Assembly: GCA_003342815.1 (NCBI GenBank) | Contig: PTEX01000024.1 | Location: forward strand, 2,733,159-2,797,158 | Direction of reading: 5' to 3' | DNA from: Eudromia elegans | Lineage: Eukaryota; Chordata; Aves; Tinamiformes; Tinamidae | DNA length: 64,000 bases | In this document: positions 47,407-61,588 of the stretch, in pieces | Layout of the letters: each line of letters begins with the position of its first letter | Position numbering within the stretch: position 1 is the first letter of the stretch | Program-made: the position numbers and the translations under genes | The notes under the pieces: model-generated | What the model saw: only the letters and a program-made list of their open reading frames with translations | The model's database searches: none | Told to the model about the DNA's origin: nothing

Positions 47407-50400
47407 TTTGTGAGCACAAACCCTTTAGTGGAGATAAGAGTGTAAAAAAATGTACTTGAGAATATTTACTACAACTACAAATATCTTGCAGCCTGCCACT
47501 GCTGATGTAGAAGGTTATTTAAATTGCTGAGTGCTGTTTTACTGAGGAGGGTATATTCTACATAAGTGACTATAGTGTTGTAGTTGCTACACTATTTGCA
47601 TAACAAGATCATTTTTTAGGATTTCCTTGGAGGAGGAAAAAGAATGAAACTAAGGCTGTCTCATCAAAATATGAAACTCCCAGTAGGAGAAGAAAGCTCC
47701 AGCCTTCGAGACATAAAACATATTACATGGCATTCACACTTGGACAACTGATAGAATGGTTTCAAAGACAGCCATGCAGTCAGCAGAACAGATAACCTTG
47801 TGGGAAAAATATATATGAATTTTTTATCTCTCCAGGTATTATTCATTTGCTGAAACTGGAGAAGCAAAGATCCAGAGCTGCAGACCATTATGATCACAAA
47901 GGAAATGTGATTAGCTTTACGCAGAAAATTTAAACCTAGTCCGTACTTTCTTATGAAGCTTCAAGAGGAAAATCTTTTTTAATAATATAAAATACCAAGG
48001 TATCCTATTTCAATCAAGGTGTTACTGCAGTCAGTCCAAAATTGTGACAGAGTTTTTATATTAAATGTACATGGTCTTTCAATAGATACTGGCAATTCTT
48101 TAGGGCCCAATCCTAAGTCAAAAGCTTTTCTATTCCTCCATAGGTTTGGTATTAGGCCTTTAGTAAACTGAAATGAAACAAAATCCCAGAACACTTAAGC
48201 ATGCTGCCATTTATCAAACAGCCAACTAAGGCTGCAGAAGCATTCAGAGTCATGGGCTTTCTAATATCTCCAGTGAAACACAATGCAAGCGCAAAGCAGG
48301 GTGAAATTTTAATTGTGACTGTAAGATAGGGGAAAGAAATGTGCCATAACACTAGGCATAATTTCAGCAATAAGAATATCATCTATGATCACACAGGAAA
48401 AATAAATAAATTCTCTAGAAAAATCTCCATGGAGGCTAAATACTTTCTGGTGCCAGATTCTAGAAGTTGTAAAAATAATTTTTTTTTTCTGCCTTGACAT
48501 GAAGCTTTTAAATATAGTTAGATAAAAATTCCCATAGAGAAAACAAATAGGAAAAAATATTTGAAGTGCAGAGGAGTTATTTTTATTCCTCAATTTCAAA
48601 TTTTATTCTTCCATTTCAGAGCTTCAAGAATCATTTTACTTGCTGCTCATGCATCTTTAAATCACACTGATTTTCTATTCCTGTCTACTGAGGTGCAAGA
48701 TACCAATCAGCTGGGCTGAATAGTAAGGAAGAAGTGAGGAACTGGTGATCAGAAGGATCTGCCCTTATTCTTTGTTCTTTCTCAGAACCGACACTAACCA
48801 TTCTCAAAAGCAAGAATAAACGTACATTCAGAAGCAGGCATATTAATCTTAAAAGTATGGAAATTTGGAGATCACTATTTGCATTTGCACATAAGAATCA
48901 CATATTAAAAAAGGCATTTGTACAGTTGAGATAATGGTACGGTATAATCTCCTACAGTCATTTCATGGATGCCCATCAAAGATGTGATACGACTATTTGT
49001 GATAGTGATAGTGATCACATAGATATATGTGATTCTCCTTCCCTAGGTGTGAACACAAAAGGGCACCGCTCACTGTTCACCATCTGTAAAAGCTATCAGA
49101 TAAAATATTTTGTATAGCACCCGGATGAACAATAAAAGGGATATTATTAATGCGAAAACCAACCATCACATCAGAAGTTGCACATCTAGCCTGTGTACTA
49201 ATGAAACCACTGAAGTTAGAAAGTGATATTTACTACTGTGAAGAAGTATTAAATACAAACATAAATATGTGTCTCAACACAAAAGGTGTCCTTTCCTTTC
49301 CTTGTGTGTTTTTTTGAAATTACAACATTTACTTAAAAGCATATAGGACTCCTACATCAGCAAGAATTCTTCTCATCAGGAGCAGCCTGAAAAAGTTGAC
49401 ACAAACTTGTAGATAGTTTTGATCTGCTCGTATCTTATTTTTTATATTAATAAAATATTTAATAAAATAATGCCACCAATTCTACATACCCTGGAGAAAA
49501 TGTTGGAAGCGGAGAGCACTGCTTTTCTCCTGTAGAGCATTTGGAAGATTAATTAGGCCTGAAACTTTGGATGAAATCCTACCAGATAATTTTTTTCTCC
49601 CCACATACTATGATTTCTATATTACGATCAAAGTCCTTTGCCATTCTTTAAAGCTAAAGCCTGGGAGAAGTTATTCACTAAATCTGAGTTTATGAATCCA
49701 AAATAATGAAATCATGTCTTTTCTTGTTTTAAAGCCCACTTGATCACTAAGGATTGAAAAGAAACATCAGTGGGCCTTTACTATAAACTTTCAAGAGAAG
49801 ACACAGAAACTGATAGATCAGATGCTTGACAAATGGCAGATTGCCAGAGAGTCATCCATATGGCTCTCCAGATAATGTCTGAATAAGATGAAAGTTTTCT
49901 TTGACTGAAAAGCCTACAGTTTCAGACGCTTCCCTCACACCCTGAAATTTGTATTAATAAGCCATAATTCAGAAGTTTTCTGTGAAAAACACATTCTCAC
50001 TTGCCCAGAAGATGGGTCAGTTATTATCGTAACATTCATGTGCTTCTTTGGTTGCCAGGCTCTTCTCACTGCAAGAAATCACTCTGTGATGCTGTGAGCA
50101 TCAGCTCTCCCCAAGAAAAGTCACAGGCTGCAATCCCAGAGGGATTACCTCTGCTAGAGAAACAAGGTCTACAGAATTTATGTACTAGACCCATTAGAAA
50201 GGCTTTTTCTTTCCAACAATTCCCTGCAAAATGGGCTAATGCCCATTTATTTTAAACGTGCCTCAAGATTCCCAGTACATCTTCTATTTTGTCTGATATG
50301 ATACGTAGGCAGAGTCAAACCCTCCTTTAACAATTTGGTGACACTTCCACAAATGAAATCAGTGAAATGACTGCTTATGTCTAGGGACTCAACAGGGAAG

Positions 50401-53354
50401 CACTGCAGATGCTGTCTGTTAGCTCAGAGCCTCTTCCCAGTTTATCTACACAAACCCAGAAGTGGACCAAGCAGTAACAAGTGCTTACATTTTAGGCACT
50501 GCTGGGAGGTGAAGAAGGGAAAATGCAGTGCTCTAATTCAAACAAAGAGTTTAAATGTGATTAAATTGTAAAGTGAATGAATGTCGCACAGTCCAAATCA
50601 TACAATGACTTATGACTCAAGTCTTTTCATGGTAGGAGAGGCCATGGTAGAAAATTACGTCTATGCTACTGCTGGTTGATTAAGTTTACGCTCTAATCTT
50701 GGTCTGTGCTTTAGATTGAGATAAGGTGTATCAAATATGACTCATCTTTTTAAAACATTCAATTATTTTGTTATTAACAAATACAATTTGTTTATTAATC
50801 TCTCAAATATGTCAAATGGATTTTTAATTGAGAAGTAATTGCATTTTACCTTATACAGTCTTTGTTGATTTCATAAGCTTATCATGAATCCTTTGGTGAT
50901 TTCTTACCTGATAAAGAAATAATATATCTAATGAATCATTTTGTGTAATAACAAATCTCCTATTTACAGGTACAATAATTAGATTGGGAAAATGCTAGGA
51001 AAACAAGAAAATTATTCCCCAAGGTAGAAGGATTGTGGCTTCCACTTGAAAGGAAGATATGACAGTTTGCAGAGTTGATTAATTAATTTTAAGAGGATCT
51101 CAAAAAGCCTGGTACTTTGAAGTATGTAATCAGTTTGGAAAGAAAATATCTGTGCTACAAAGATACCTTACACCAAGTTTCAAAATATTATCTGTGGCAA
51201 AACACAACATTTGCTTTGCTATATGAAAAACCTGTTTTCACTTTTGGAGACACAGTATGATAAATTTTGGCAAGCTCAGTGATTTCCTATCTGTGATTCA
51301 TTTGGCAAGGCAGAAATGCTAAACAAGAAGCTTGCCTTGAATTTCCATACGCCATCCACACAGTTTCTTCTGCAGCAGCCGACAGCAAAGAAGCTGCTAG
51401 CTCCAGAAAAAACTCCTTTTGGACAAGACTCCGTAATGAAACACACTTCATTTATGTGGTCATTCTCCAGCATATGCATATGTTCATCACACTTATTAAA
51501 TGTCCTAAAAAAGTAAAAATGTTTTTGCATCTCATTTTGACACCTGTGGCAGAGATAAATACACCAGTTTAAATGAATGACTTCAAGCTGACAGCCTCAG
51601 CAAACTGCAGATCACAGCAACTGAGAGCAATGCAGCTGTGGTCTCATTCTGAAAGCATCCCCCTATCTGAGCACACGCGCAAGCTTCAAGAATAAAGGAA
51701 CTCTTGTTTCTCGAGGGAAGAAAACAAGAATAGAACATTAAATCCTACTAGTCAGGTAAAAGTGAATCTGATAATCTCCACAGTACAGAAAATGATCAAG
51801 AATTTTCCTTTGAAAGGCAAAAACATGATAGAGAAGAGTCATTAGCATTGGGAAAGTGTTGAACTTCCGTTCCTTGTCCTGAAGGCAGGACACGAGCAAG
51901 AAGAATGCCTCTCCCTGACAAAATTAAATAACAAAACACTAGAAATATATGCAAAAGAGCCTGTTTCTTTCAAATAAATCTCTAGAAGATCAACAGATCA
52001 CTATAGGGTTTTTTTTTTATCATATGTCTGTGGGATAGCTCTTTGAATCAAGAATTGTCTGAGTCAGTCAGCTAGCCTGTGATTCGACCTCTTGAGGAGT
52101 AACAAAAAAACCCCAAAATATCAGCTTATTTTTATTTGTAACATAACTTCCCACGTTTCTACTTTTTTCCTTAAATATAAGTCATATAGTGATAAACAAA
52201 AAAAGCTGTGGCCCAAATTTTTCTTTTCCTAAAATTTTTATTCCCACCTGCCCTTTCAAAATAGGCTGAGCCTTACTTCCTCCCCCCAAAAAAGAACACA
52301 CTTTTCTTCCTTATTTTTTAAATATCAGGCCCATCAGCCTATCTTGACAAGATCATCCTGCTTCATAATGTAGGAGATGCCTCTGCTGTGACACAGTAAG
52401 CTTCTAGCAGGCTTTCCTGTCTTAGCTATATCCTTTTTCTTTGCCTCTCCCTGCTATTAAACCTTGCTTAGTAGGAATTTTACTGAGCTCTCTAGTACAT
52501 CACCATCAAAATGTCTATTATTCAAAAGAAAGAATTTTCAGACTCTTCCAAATGGCACCCAGCAGAAATTTAACATAGCAAACAATTCTGCCATTGTATG
52601 GGCACACTTTTGCAGAGCAAAATGAATTTTTGCAGTTCTACAAGCTCATAGACCCAGAATCCCAAGATATCACCAGGTACCTCATTTCTACAATATTCAA
52701 GCTTTAGATCGAATCATGTTGTTGAAGTCACAATGCTCTTTTCTTAAACTATCTTAGCAAGAGCAATCCTAAAAGCATTTCCCTCTCAATCGCTTCATTT
52801 TCAGGAGCAGGCTTCTGAGAAAGACACCTTCATCCACCCATCATTCATCCTCAGTTTCTTCAATGCTAGTTAATTTTAGTGGATTGTAAGCCCGCCAGTC
52901 ATAAAAGTCTGTATCATCTCTCTCCTCTAGTGGCTCAAAATTATCCTCCTAAAATGGAGAATATCTTGCCAGCAGTATTACCAGGCAGAGTTCCAATGAA
53001 TTTTAGAGGCTCCATAGCTATACTATATTTCAATAGGTATAAAGTCCTAAAGTCTCAAAAATTTTCTCCACTGCACTCCAGAATTCATTATTAAACCAAA
53101 GATGGATGTATCCTTGTCTTTTCTTTTTATTTCTCCTTTTAAATAATTTTTTAGTCACAAGACACTGTGTGTGTTATAACTTACCTAGATTCAAAGTCGT
53201 AAAATACTCAGGCAATAAACAAAGCTGGACTTACTAGGCATCTTTCCTGCAGCACCTGCTTAAGCATATAACATTATCTTCACAGCACGCGTGCCACAGA
53301 CATGGTTTATTTGTGAAATATTTCATTCTTTTTTTCTGATTATTTTGTAATCCC
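47407..53354. other. Non-coding DNA, nothing recognised
   Basis: Mostly AT-rich with no recognised gene or repeat family. Minor items: a gtgata triplication at 48999-49016 with gtgatcac palindrome at 49011-49018; forkhead- and homeodomain-like words near 50755-50860; gattaattaatt near 51077. Confidence 0.5.
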
Positions 53355-53369
53355 AAAAAAAAAAAAAAA
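53355..53369 (+). repeat. Homopolymer A15
   Basis: Run of 15 A residues with no associated element. Confidence 0.9.
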
Positions 53370-56300
53370 GTATTCATGCAACATTCTTTCATTTAATGTA
53401 ATCCTCAAACTCCTGCTATATTTTATCCTATCAAGTAAACATTCCTCGACTTACTTTCTCCTGTCACACTCCAGCAGCTGGGTCCTTGATGAATCTGGAG
53501 ATAAATTAGTTTAGATCTGACAACATTCATCTTGTTTGCTAATTTTAAACTTTTTTTCCTCTCAATTCAGGCATCACTTCATTCAGCTATTCCTGATACT
53601 CATTTATTGGCAACTGCAGTAGTCCCTGGCAGCTGGCAGTATGAATTATACCTATTTATCCTAGAAATAGGCCAGCAGTACAAAATTTAAACCAGCTGAA
53701 AAATCCAAAGCCAAAAGTACAGGAGGTGACTGTGAGAAGAACTGTCATGAAGTGCTCAAATTTCTTGGCAAAAATCCAATTTACATTAATGTTAGTATAA
53801 TCTTAATAAACATATTTTCTGAAAAAAAAATAAAAATCAGCTCAAAAATTTGCTCTGTGCTTGGCTAGTCTTAATGGTCATACTAGTTAACACCTGTCTG
53901 TGTTCTGCACAACCTTCTTTCTATCACATTGCATACAACCACATGCAGAGCAGTCACTCATCACCTGAAACTAATGAAAATTGTTTCTTGAGGCTCAAAC
54001 AGTCTGGCATTTTCTGTGTGCCAGTGTGGTAAAGTCTCTCCCATATTCTGACATTTATATTCACTATAGATATAGAATAATTCTTTTTTCCTGAACACTG
54101 TCACAAAATTCACAATACAAGGCCATCGATTATTATGGATATAGAGCATCTCTACAAAGGAATAAGAAAAAAAAAGGGGGGGGATCCAAAGAAAAAGTTG
54201 CTACTATAAAACTATATAGTTACTCATCACACTGCATCCAACAAAAAAGAAACACTGAGTTTATGAAAGCTGGCTTCTTCTTGATGAATGCTGAATCTGA
54301 ATATAATAAACAGGCATCGTAACCGACACATTTTTCTCAATAAATACAAGTCAGGGCCAAGTCTCCCCTGGCATATGTCTACACTATATATTGCAGGCAG
54401 ATGTAAGCACACTCTGCTTGCTCTCTGTGCCTAAAAAAACGCTATATAACTGCAGTGGCCTGATGTGATGCCTACATTAATAAACCCTGCTGAGAGGCAG
54501 CTTTATTTGCACAGACTTGCTGCTGTGCTAACACAGTTGCATCATTTTCTTTTAGCTCAGAGCTCACATAGAATAATCCCAAATGTATGGTTTAAAGATA
54601 CCAATGGTTTAAATCCACCAGAAAAAAATGTCCACATTTTTATATCCATGTTACAGTAGCACCTGCAGCCAGCTTGCTGATGTTGCAGGTATAATTCCAC
54701 CAACCAAACTGCTCTTCATGTTGAAATGACAGAGTATGTAGGAAACATACTGATATGAGCTATGCCCTTGTAGTAAAGCACATCTGTCTGCTGGTTTGAT
54801 CTTGCTACAATTTATCAATGTATTATTTTATTCCCACTTATTATGAAAAGAAAGTATCTGTCAATTCTACACAGCATTGTGAAAGGAGACATATCCAAAC
54901 CAATATTATGATAAAACAAAAAATATATTATAGAAGACTAAAATAAACTTAAAACTACACATTCCTTGCAATACTATGCAGGCATCGATACTAATGTATT
55001 AATAGGAAATATATGTTTTAGTTACTGTGCATCACTTGGCCAAAATTTGTAAAAAAATGCACGTTGGTGTTTCTAGAACATCCATTCCAGTCGGGGATTA
55101 TCACAGATTATCAATCATAATGGAAACTTTATTTCATATCCGTGTGCAAAACACAGAGAAGTACATGCAAATCTGTCTATCTTAATTGAGGTATATATAT
55201 GTATTACTGTATCCGGAGGGGGGAAAAAAAAAATCAAGAAAACCAAAAAACAAAAGAAAAAATTTGAAAGCCCTTATAGTACACTTTATTCTGCATAAAG
55301 ACAGATTTCAATAGTTATATGCAGGAACTACTAGATTTTTATATACTAAAGGGATACAGCAGCTAGTGCCTCTTTCCTCCAAACTACCTAACAAACGAAC
55401 AGGTCGGAGGTTTTTTTCTTTTTTCATTTCTTTCTTTTTTGCAGAGAAGAATCTTTCTGATGCACTCTTTAATAAAACCTGAGGGCCTATAAAATTCCAT
55501 GTGGATATAATAGATTCACTGTCAGTCCTTTAAAACAAACTTGAAACCCTAGGAAGGAGCGAGAAGGATGAACAAAAGGTACCTCTCAAGTATATTGTTA
55601 CAAAGCAGTGCAAACTTATGGATAAGTATCTCAGAAATATTTAGTGTGTGCATTAACAGTCTTAGTGGATACAGAAATGCTATTCTAGCTCTAATACTGA
55701 ATCTAACATGTATAGATTACACCACATTGATTTCGACAATCTTTCGTCATGGACTAATTAAAAACATCCTCTTTAGTTATGGGTCTCTAATGATATTAAA
55801 GGAAGACAATGCCTTTCTCAAGGAGTTTGCAAGTGCCTTTACTTTGCCAACAGAGAGCTGTCATCCACTTGGTGGTTTCAGCTTTCTTTCAAAATTATGC
55901 TGGAAGAAGCACTTCTGAAAAGCCTCGAGAAAAAATAAAAGTAGGGAACATCTGCTGATATTGATTCTTGTGAATCTGAAACTTTACGAAACCATAAATG
56001 GGATGCATTTGACAAGCATTTTTCTGGAACGGTTTCAGAGTTAAGCAAACAACATCTGTTAATATTGATTTTTGGGTTACACTGAAAATTTCAGAAGAAT
56101 TAAAATCAGTGGGTGATTGAAAAGCATTCCATACATGTTAGAAGATCAAATATAACACAAGAGTTTAAAGAGCCTGTTTTTCTCTAGCTTTATTAATAAT
56201 CTACAAACCATTCTCCTCTAGAAAAAAAATAGACTGAAGAAATGGGAGAAAAAAGTAGTAAATTAATAAATTATAATAATAAGCCCTTAAACTCCATTTG

Positions 56301-56505
56301 TAATATCTTGGAATATCTTTAGCATCGGTAAACTGGGAAAGGTATCTATCTGTATGTTTGAACTTGATTTAAACTTTATTTTTGGTGACATTTTTCTGCA
56401 AGAGTGAATTTATAGAGAAGTAATCAATTTACTCACCACTCTGATTTAGTTACTAATTCAGTAGAACTAGAATACACAGTTACTGAAAAATCAACATGAA
56501 TTGTT
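53370..56505. other. Non-coding DNA, nothing recognised
   Basis: AT-rich. An A9G8 junction at 54167-54183 and a purine-rich tract at about 55214-55262 stand out. A 116-codon + strand frame (55568-55918) has an odd lack of stops for AT-rich DNA but no known motifs and no splice support. Confidence 0.5.
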
Positions 56506-56557
56506 GATATATCTTTTTTTTATAGTGCTTGAAGATATATCTTTTACAGTGCTTCGA
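56506..56557 (+). repeat. Local tandem duplication, about 24-28 bp unit
   Basis: gatatatcttttttttatag and tgcttgaa (56506-56533) are followed at once by gatatatcttttacagtgct and tcga (56534-56557). The copies differ mainly by T-run length. A small, fairly recent tandem duplication. Confidence 0.85.
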
Positions 56558-59500
56558 CTAGCTCCAGTTCTCCTGCAGTACTTGAGCATTTATGTATGTG
56601 ATATGCAGTGTTAATAGTATATTAGGAGGTATGGAATGGCAAATGTTATAAGAAATGAACTAATCTTGTCCAATTAATAAAAGTTATTTTACAATAGAAT
56701 GCAGTTTTACAAACATCTCTTCCTGATGCAACTGGACTTGCTGATTATTTAACCAAGTCCTTTTCATTAGCCAGGTAGCAGTCACAAGGAAGAACGTACC
56801 CTTCTGCCAAACTCTTACATCTCTTCCAGCCACAGACTGAGCCTGGCGAAGAGCAGATCATGGTACTCATGAATCACCTTCAGTTAGAGGTCGTACAACT
56901 TTACCCATGCTCCCAGGTTTTGGCAAAAATCATTTCCATGCTACCACTTACCTGAAAATAAGTCATTTATTCATAGAAATTACTACAGAGAAAAAAGTAT
57001 TCACTTCTATAAATTTCATAAATAAACTCTAGAAGTCAAGTTTTTGCTACTCTCCTGTCCTACAGAAATTCTGTTTGCACTTGAGAGATTTCTTGCAAAT
57101 CTCAACCATATGGAGGTAGCAGTCAGTTCTATTTATCTCCCACACCATATGAAGTACCACCAGCTAGCCCAGTATCTTGCTGGTAAATCTAAGCATGACA
57201 TGGGTAATGTTAGTAGTCAGAGGGAAACACTTGACAGCACCGTGTGCTTCCTTCAGTAGAGAACATCTGTTCCCCAATCACCAAAGAAACTACAATGAAG
57301 AAATTTAGCATTTCTTGTTGATGCCATAGAGGACGGACCACTACACAATTTCTATGTGCGTACACATATAGACAGATATATGTCGACTATCTGTAGTTTA
57401 TGTTGCACAGAGTCCCCTATCCTTTGAGAGTCATACTATTTTTCATTTCTAAGTTCATTATCTTTTAAAACATTCTTGCTTTTCTAGTCCAAAACTACTT
57501 GTGGATTTTTATTTTTCAAGTAAGTCGCAGCCCGTACCGAATGTCCTATCTGCCCTTGACTCTTCTGCTCCTCAGGGACCAGGAAGCTGCCTGATCCCTT
57601 CTCGGAGGACGCGGCCCTTCCTAGGCAGCCGGCCAGCAAGGACCAAGTGGAGAATTGCATCTCCTTCCTTTTGGAGGGCAAAGCTCACCACCCTACCTGA
57701 AAACCTACCCTAAAACATTCTTCATCAATTCTTAGCAGGCTACAAAGAGATTAATACAAGGAATTACTTGACATTTACATGAGGAAGAATATACTTGAAA
57801 TAAATGCACGTTTTAAGGAAGCAATTTTGTTCCAACAGACAAAAAGAAAAAATTACAAAAAACTCATTTTTTAAAAAAAAGAAAGAAGAATGAAAATCCT
57901 GCTTTGAATTCTGGAAAACGTAGAGATAACAGAATAACAGAGCATGATACAAAATCTAAGAGGAATAGAGCATAAAACTCAGTTGGAAATGATTTCACAT
58001 TTGATGTCCAGTTTAGAGTAGCTCTGGCCTCGGCCCAGAACGTTTCTGAGGATCCAAGTCAGAGTCAGCAACAACCAGCACCAGTGAAGCTGGCGACCAC
58101 CATTGTTCCCCTCTTCAGACATGCCTTCAATCAACAACTAGAGAGCAGTCCTGTTTTGTAAACATACTTTCACAACACAACATTGCTCAAGGGGCACCCT
58201 CCAAATTACATGTTTTGTTGAATGGCTTAGAACAAAAACAGCAGCCAACAAAAGAACACCACAAAAAAAAAAAAAAACTCAGTGAGATCAGAAATATCCA
58301 AAAGAAAGTATAAATCAGGCAGAAAATTCCTGATCTCTGACCAAAGCACAATCCACTGCGACATCTTCTATATTTATTTATACACTTTCAGCTAAGAAGA
58401 ACACCCCATGAGATTACAATTCACACCTTCCTTCTCTTTAGACACTTGAAAGATACAATAAACAAAGGCATTCCCTGGATCTTCTGTCTCTAATCTACTG
58501 GATTAATACATTTTGTAATAAGGAATTTAATGCTAATTATTAAGTTTGGACTAGGGTTGCATATTTAAGCCAAAATTCACAGGATTGAAAGGTGACCTAC
58601 AAAATATAGCATTCTTTGCTTATATTGTGCTCCGTATCTAAAGGAAAGTACATCTTTTCTCAGTAGAAAACTTGGTCAAACTGAAGCTAAAAAGAATGCC
58701 TGTTCACTTAAATTACTTCAATGTGTTTAATTATATTTGTTTAGTTTTTTTATGAAAATGAATAAAACAGTGTCATTTAAAAAACACCAAACTGTTTTGT
58801 GTACTTCATATTAAAGACTTTGCATCTGGCTCAAGAAAAGTGAAGACTTACTTTTACAAAGCTTCTTAGAGACTATTTTAAATACTTTTACTCACTACTT
58901 TCATCTTTCCAAAACACTCAAAGAAATTAAATAAGACATTGAGTAGAGAGTACAAACCTTTAACATCAGCTTAGGGCATTTACACCCATTTGCCTCTTCT
59001 AAAAGCATGCAAAAATTCTTTTTCTCTCAGGCACAGTTAAAAGCTGTTTAGAGAGAAATGTTTTTCTTTTTATAAATATTAGAATAGAGACTGCAGTAAG
59101 TCATATATCCAGTTCATACTCTTCTTTCTAAGCAGCTCTCACATATGTGTAGTTGAAAAGCTTTCTAAATCACTAATTAATCTGATATACAACACTGTTT
59201 TTAAAAAATTTACTCTGCAGCCACAATTTATATGTATGTTGTTTGGCCTGCTCTCCAACTTGTGCAAAATTGGCCAGACTCCACTCACCACACTCCCCTC
59301 AAAATGAAGTCTTTTGGCACTGTGTAACATTTAACCAGATGGGTATTTTTTTATTGAATTCATGCCTTATCCTTTTAATGGCTCTTTAAAATTGTAGCAT
59401 CATGCTGCCACCGATTAACTAATGTATTATCCACATACACAGAGCAAAATATGAGGGAGTAACAGGCGAAGGAAAAAAACTGTTTAAGTAGTTTCTGGTA

Positions 59501-60047
59501 GTTTCTACTGTACAATGATGGAAAAAAAAAATTCCAACAGGAAAGAGAAAAAAGGCCCAGTGACGAGGAAGGAATATAAGATTGTCCACATTTAGGTCTC
59601 ATCATGTTGTTTACTGTCATACTGCCTTAAGCAGCAAATATTAAGTATGATAGATATGAATGATTAAGTAAAAATATAAGATGGTCTTTGTGAGTCTATA
59701 ATTGCTTTACAAGTGGTAATTGATGATAAAATTTTGCAACAGCTTTCCTATTGCTATCAGTGTGAACACAATGTGAATGAAGCAGAAGCAGTTGGTTAAA
59801 AGAATGAGGTTTTCTAACAATATTATGATTTGTTTAAACTACTTTAATTCTATATAATAAGCGGTATATGTATTTATTAGGTACTTATTTGGTTTATTCA
59901 AGCAGGCAACTGTGGAATTGGGGGCCTTAATCATCTGTATTTTGAGCTTTTAACAGATGATGGTCTGGATTGAAGTCTCATGGGACTGACAAGAAGGGGA
60001 AACACTGCTTCAGTCCTTAGGCAAAGTGAAGGGACTTCAGGGTGATT
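56558..60047. other. Non-coding DNA, nothing recognised
   Basis: AT-rich, with an A15 run at 58263-58277 and a mild CpG-bearing patch at about 57525-57640 (accgaatg, gaggacgcgg, gcagccggcc). No gene or transposon called. Confidence 0.5.
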
Positions 60048-60332
60048 TCATGACAGTGTGACATAAAGAGAGGCTTCAACACAATTGCTGAAGTCTGTCC
60101 TGTCCTGTGCTCTCTCGTTCCTCCTGCAGAGGAAATGCTGGGCAAAGTCCAAAGCAGTGTTGTGGGTGAGCACTCTGGGTCGCATTGCTATGGTCAAACC
60201 TCCTCTCTGCTGGAGTGCTGCTCCCCCAGAAATTTTAGGTGACTGACTTGGACTAAAATAGTACAACCAAACACAAGAGAGAAGCACTATCAAAGTGATT
60301 GCTACTGACATCTTTTGATTGAAGACTTTCAT
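60048..60332 (-). CDS. Open frame with type II membrane-anchor-like start, unproven
   Basis: A 94-codon minus-strand frame begins with a short basic segment (MKVFNQK), then an uninterrupted hydrophobic stretch at residues 8-26 (MSVAITLIVLLSCVWLYYF), then a Pro/Ser-rich stem (SPSQSPK). That is the plan of the N-terminus of Golgi type II enzymes such as glycosyl- and sulfotransferases. The rest (Gln/Arg/Asn-rich, four Cys in the whole frame) resembles no family I know, and I see no strong splice donor within it. The context of the first ATG is poor (T at -3); the second Met, residue 8, has A at -3. It may be a small orphan exon, a relic, or chance. Confidence 0.14.
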   Translation of the reverse strand: MKVFNQKMSVAITLIVLLSCVWLYYFSPSQSPKISGGAALQQRGGLTIAMRPRVLTHNTALDFAQHFLCRRNERAQDRTDFSNCVEASLYVTLS

Positions 60333-61573
60333 TAACTAAACCAAAACCTCTTTTCCTTTCTTTATCAATCAGAAACTTTCTGAACTAGAGAATTTGTCCT
60401 ATCTGGTATGAAGACATGTGTTGCTAACTCAGAAAGTTTCCCCAGACAGAATTCCTGCCCTTTGCACAGTTTTACCCACAAGTTAAGCAGGAGAAATTCA
60501 GCTGGCATTTACATTCATACTGAGGGCTTTGTGTTAACTGCCACTGAGATTAATACTCCCTGTAGTGGGCATCTTGGTAGCTGGCAGTGAGATTTATATA
60601 GGGGGGTTAATGAAGACAGACACTGTGTGTAAGTGCTCCCGGACATTGTTCCCCATGCTCCTCTCCTGAGTTTCTCTCCAGATCAGGTTTTGAGTGCAAG
60701 GTCTCCCTATCATTCTAGGGAAACATGATCTGATGAAGCCAAGGAAACTGATTCCATCACATGTTCTTATTACAAGCTCCATTTTACACTACTAGCTACT
60801 TTTCTAAGAGGGGTTTCAATTGAAAATTCCTTTTGAATAACTATGACCTGTAATTCCCTTCTCTATAGTAGTGTGGTAACTTACACATCACCATTTCAAG
60901 CCCATGAAAGAGGCAGTATTAAGTGATCCCAATTTGAATACTAAGGCATCAGCCAGACTCTTTTTCATTGATATCTTCCTGATTATTTTTGACTTGTTTA
61001 AAGGGTTGCTTACATTTTTATTTTGGTAAATGACCATTTGCATCTCTCTAGCACAAACCACGGAACAAATGAAATCATGAAACCACTGAACAAATGAAAA
61101 TATGAATATGCAAGCAAAGCAGCAGGCTCATTAAGGAAGAATGCTAATGCTAATAGAAAAAAATTACAATCAACAAAATACAGAGTATCTAAAATAAATT
61201 TTTTTTGTTGTAACTAGATGCCAATTACCACAATATTCACACAGTGAATATCTCAATATCTTAACATTTTTTTCCATTCAAGAATAAAAAAATTGAGTCT
61301 CTGTGTTTGAATAAACTCCGAATTTGAGAGAGCATGAAAGAAACCATACCTTTGTATCTCTGCGATGCAATATAATTGACATACCCTATCAATCTTCTTT
61401 AATTAAAAGCTCAGTGAACCAGGTTAGTATAAACCACGTAGGGAAGAAAAGAAGTGATAACTTCAGAAAAGATTAAATAATTAAAACAGGCATTCCTCTT
61501 CATAAAGGAGTAACTAATCTACACAGCGTGATTCCAAGAAAAGCCTGCATGTCACAAACAACAAAACAGACGG
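60333..61573. other. Non-coding DNA, nothing recognised
   Basis: AT-rich. A near-repeat of gaacaaatgaaa occurs at about 61064 and 61089. No gene or transposon seen. Confidence 0.5.
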
Positions 61574-61588
61574 AAAAAAAAAAAAAAA
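61574..61588 (+). repeat. Homopolymer A15
   Basis: Run of 15 A residues with no associated element. Confidence 0.9.

Noticed and set aside
55568-55918. 116-codon + strand frame in AT-rich DNA
   Set aside because: No recognised motifs, no known homologue in memory and no splice signals. Left as chance, although its length is slightly unusual for the base composition.
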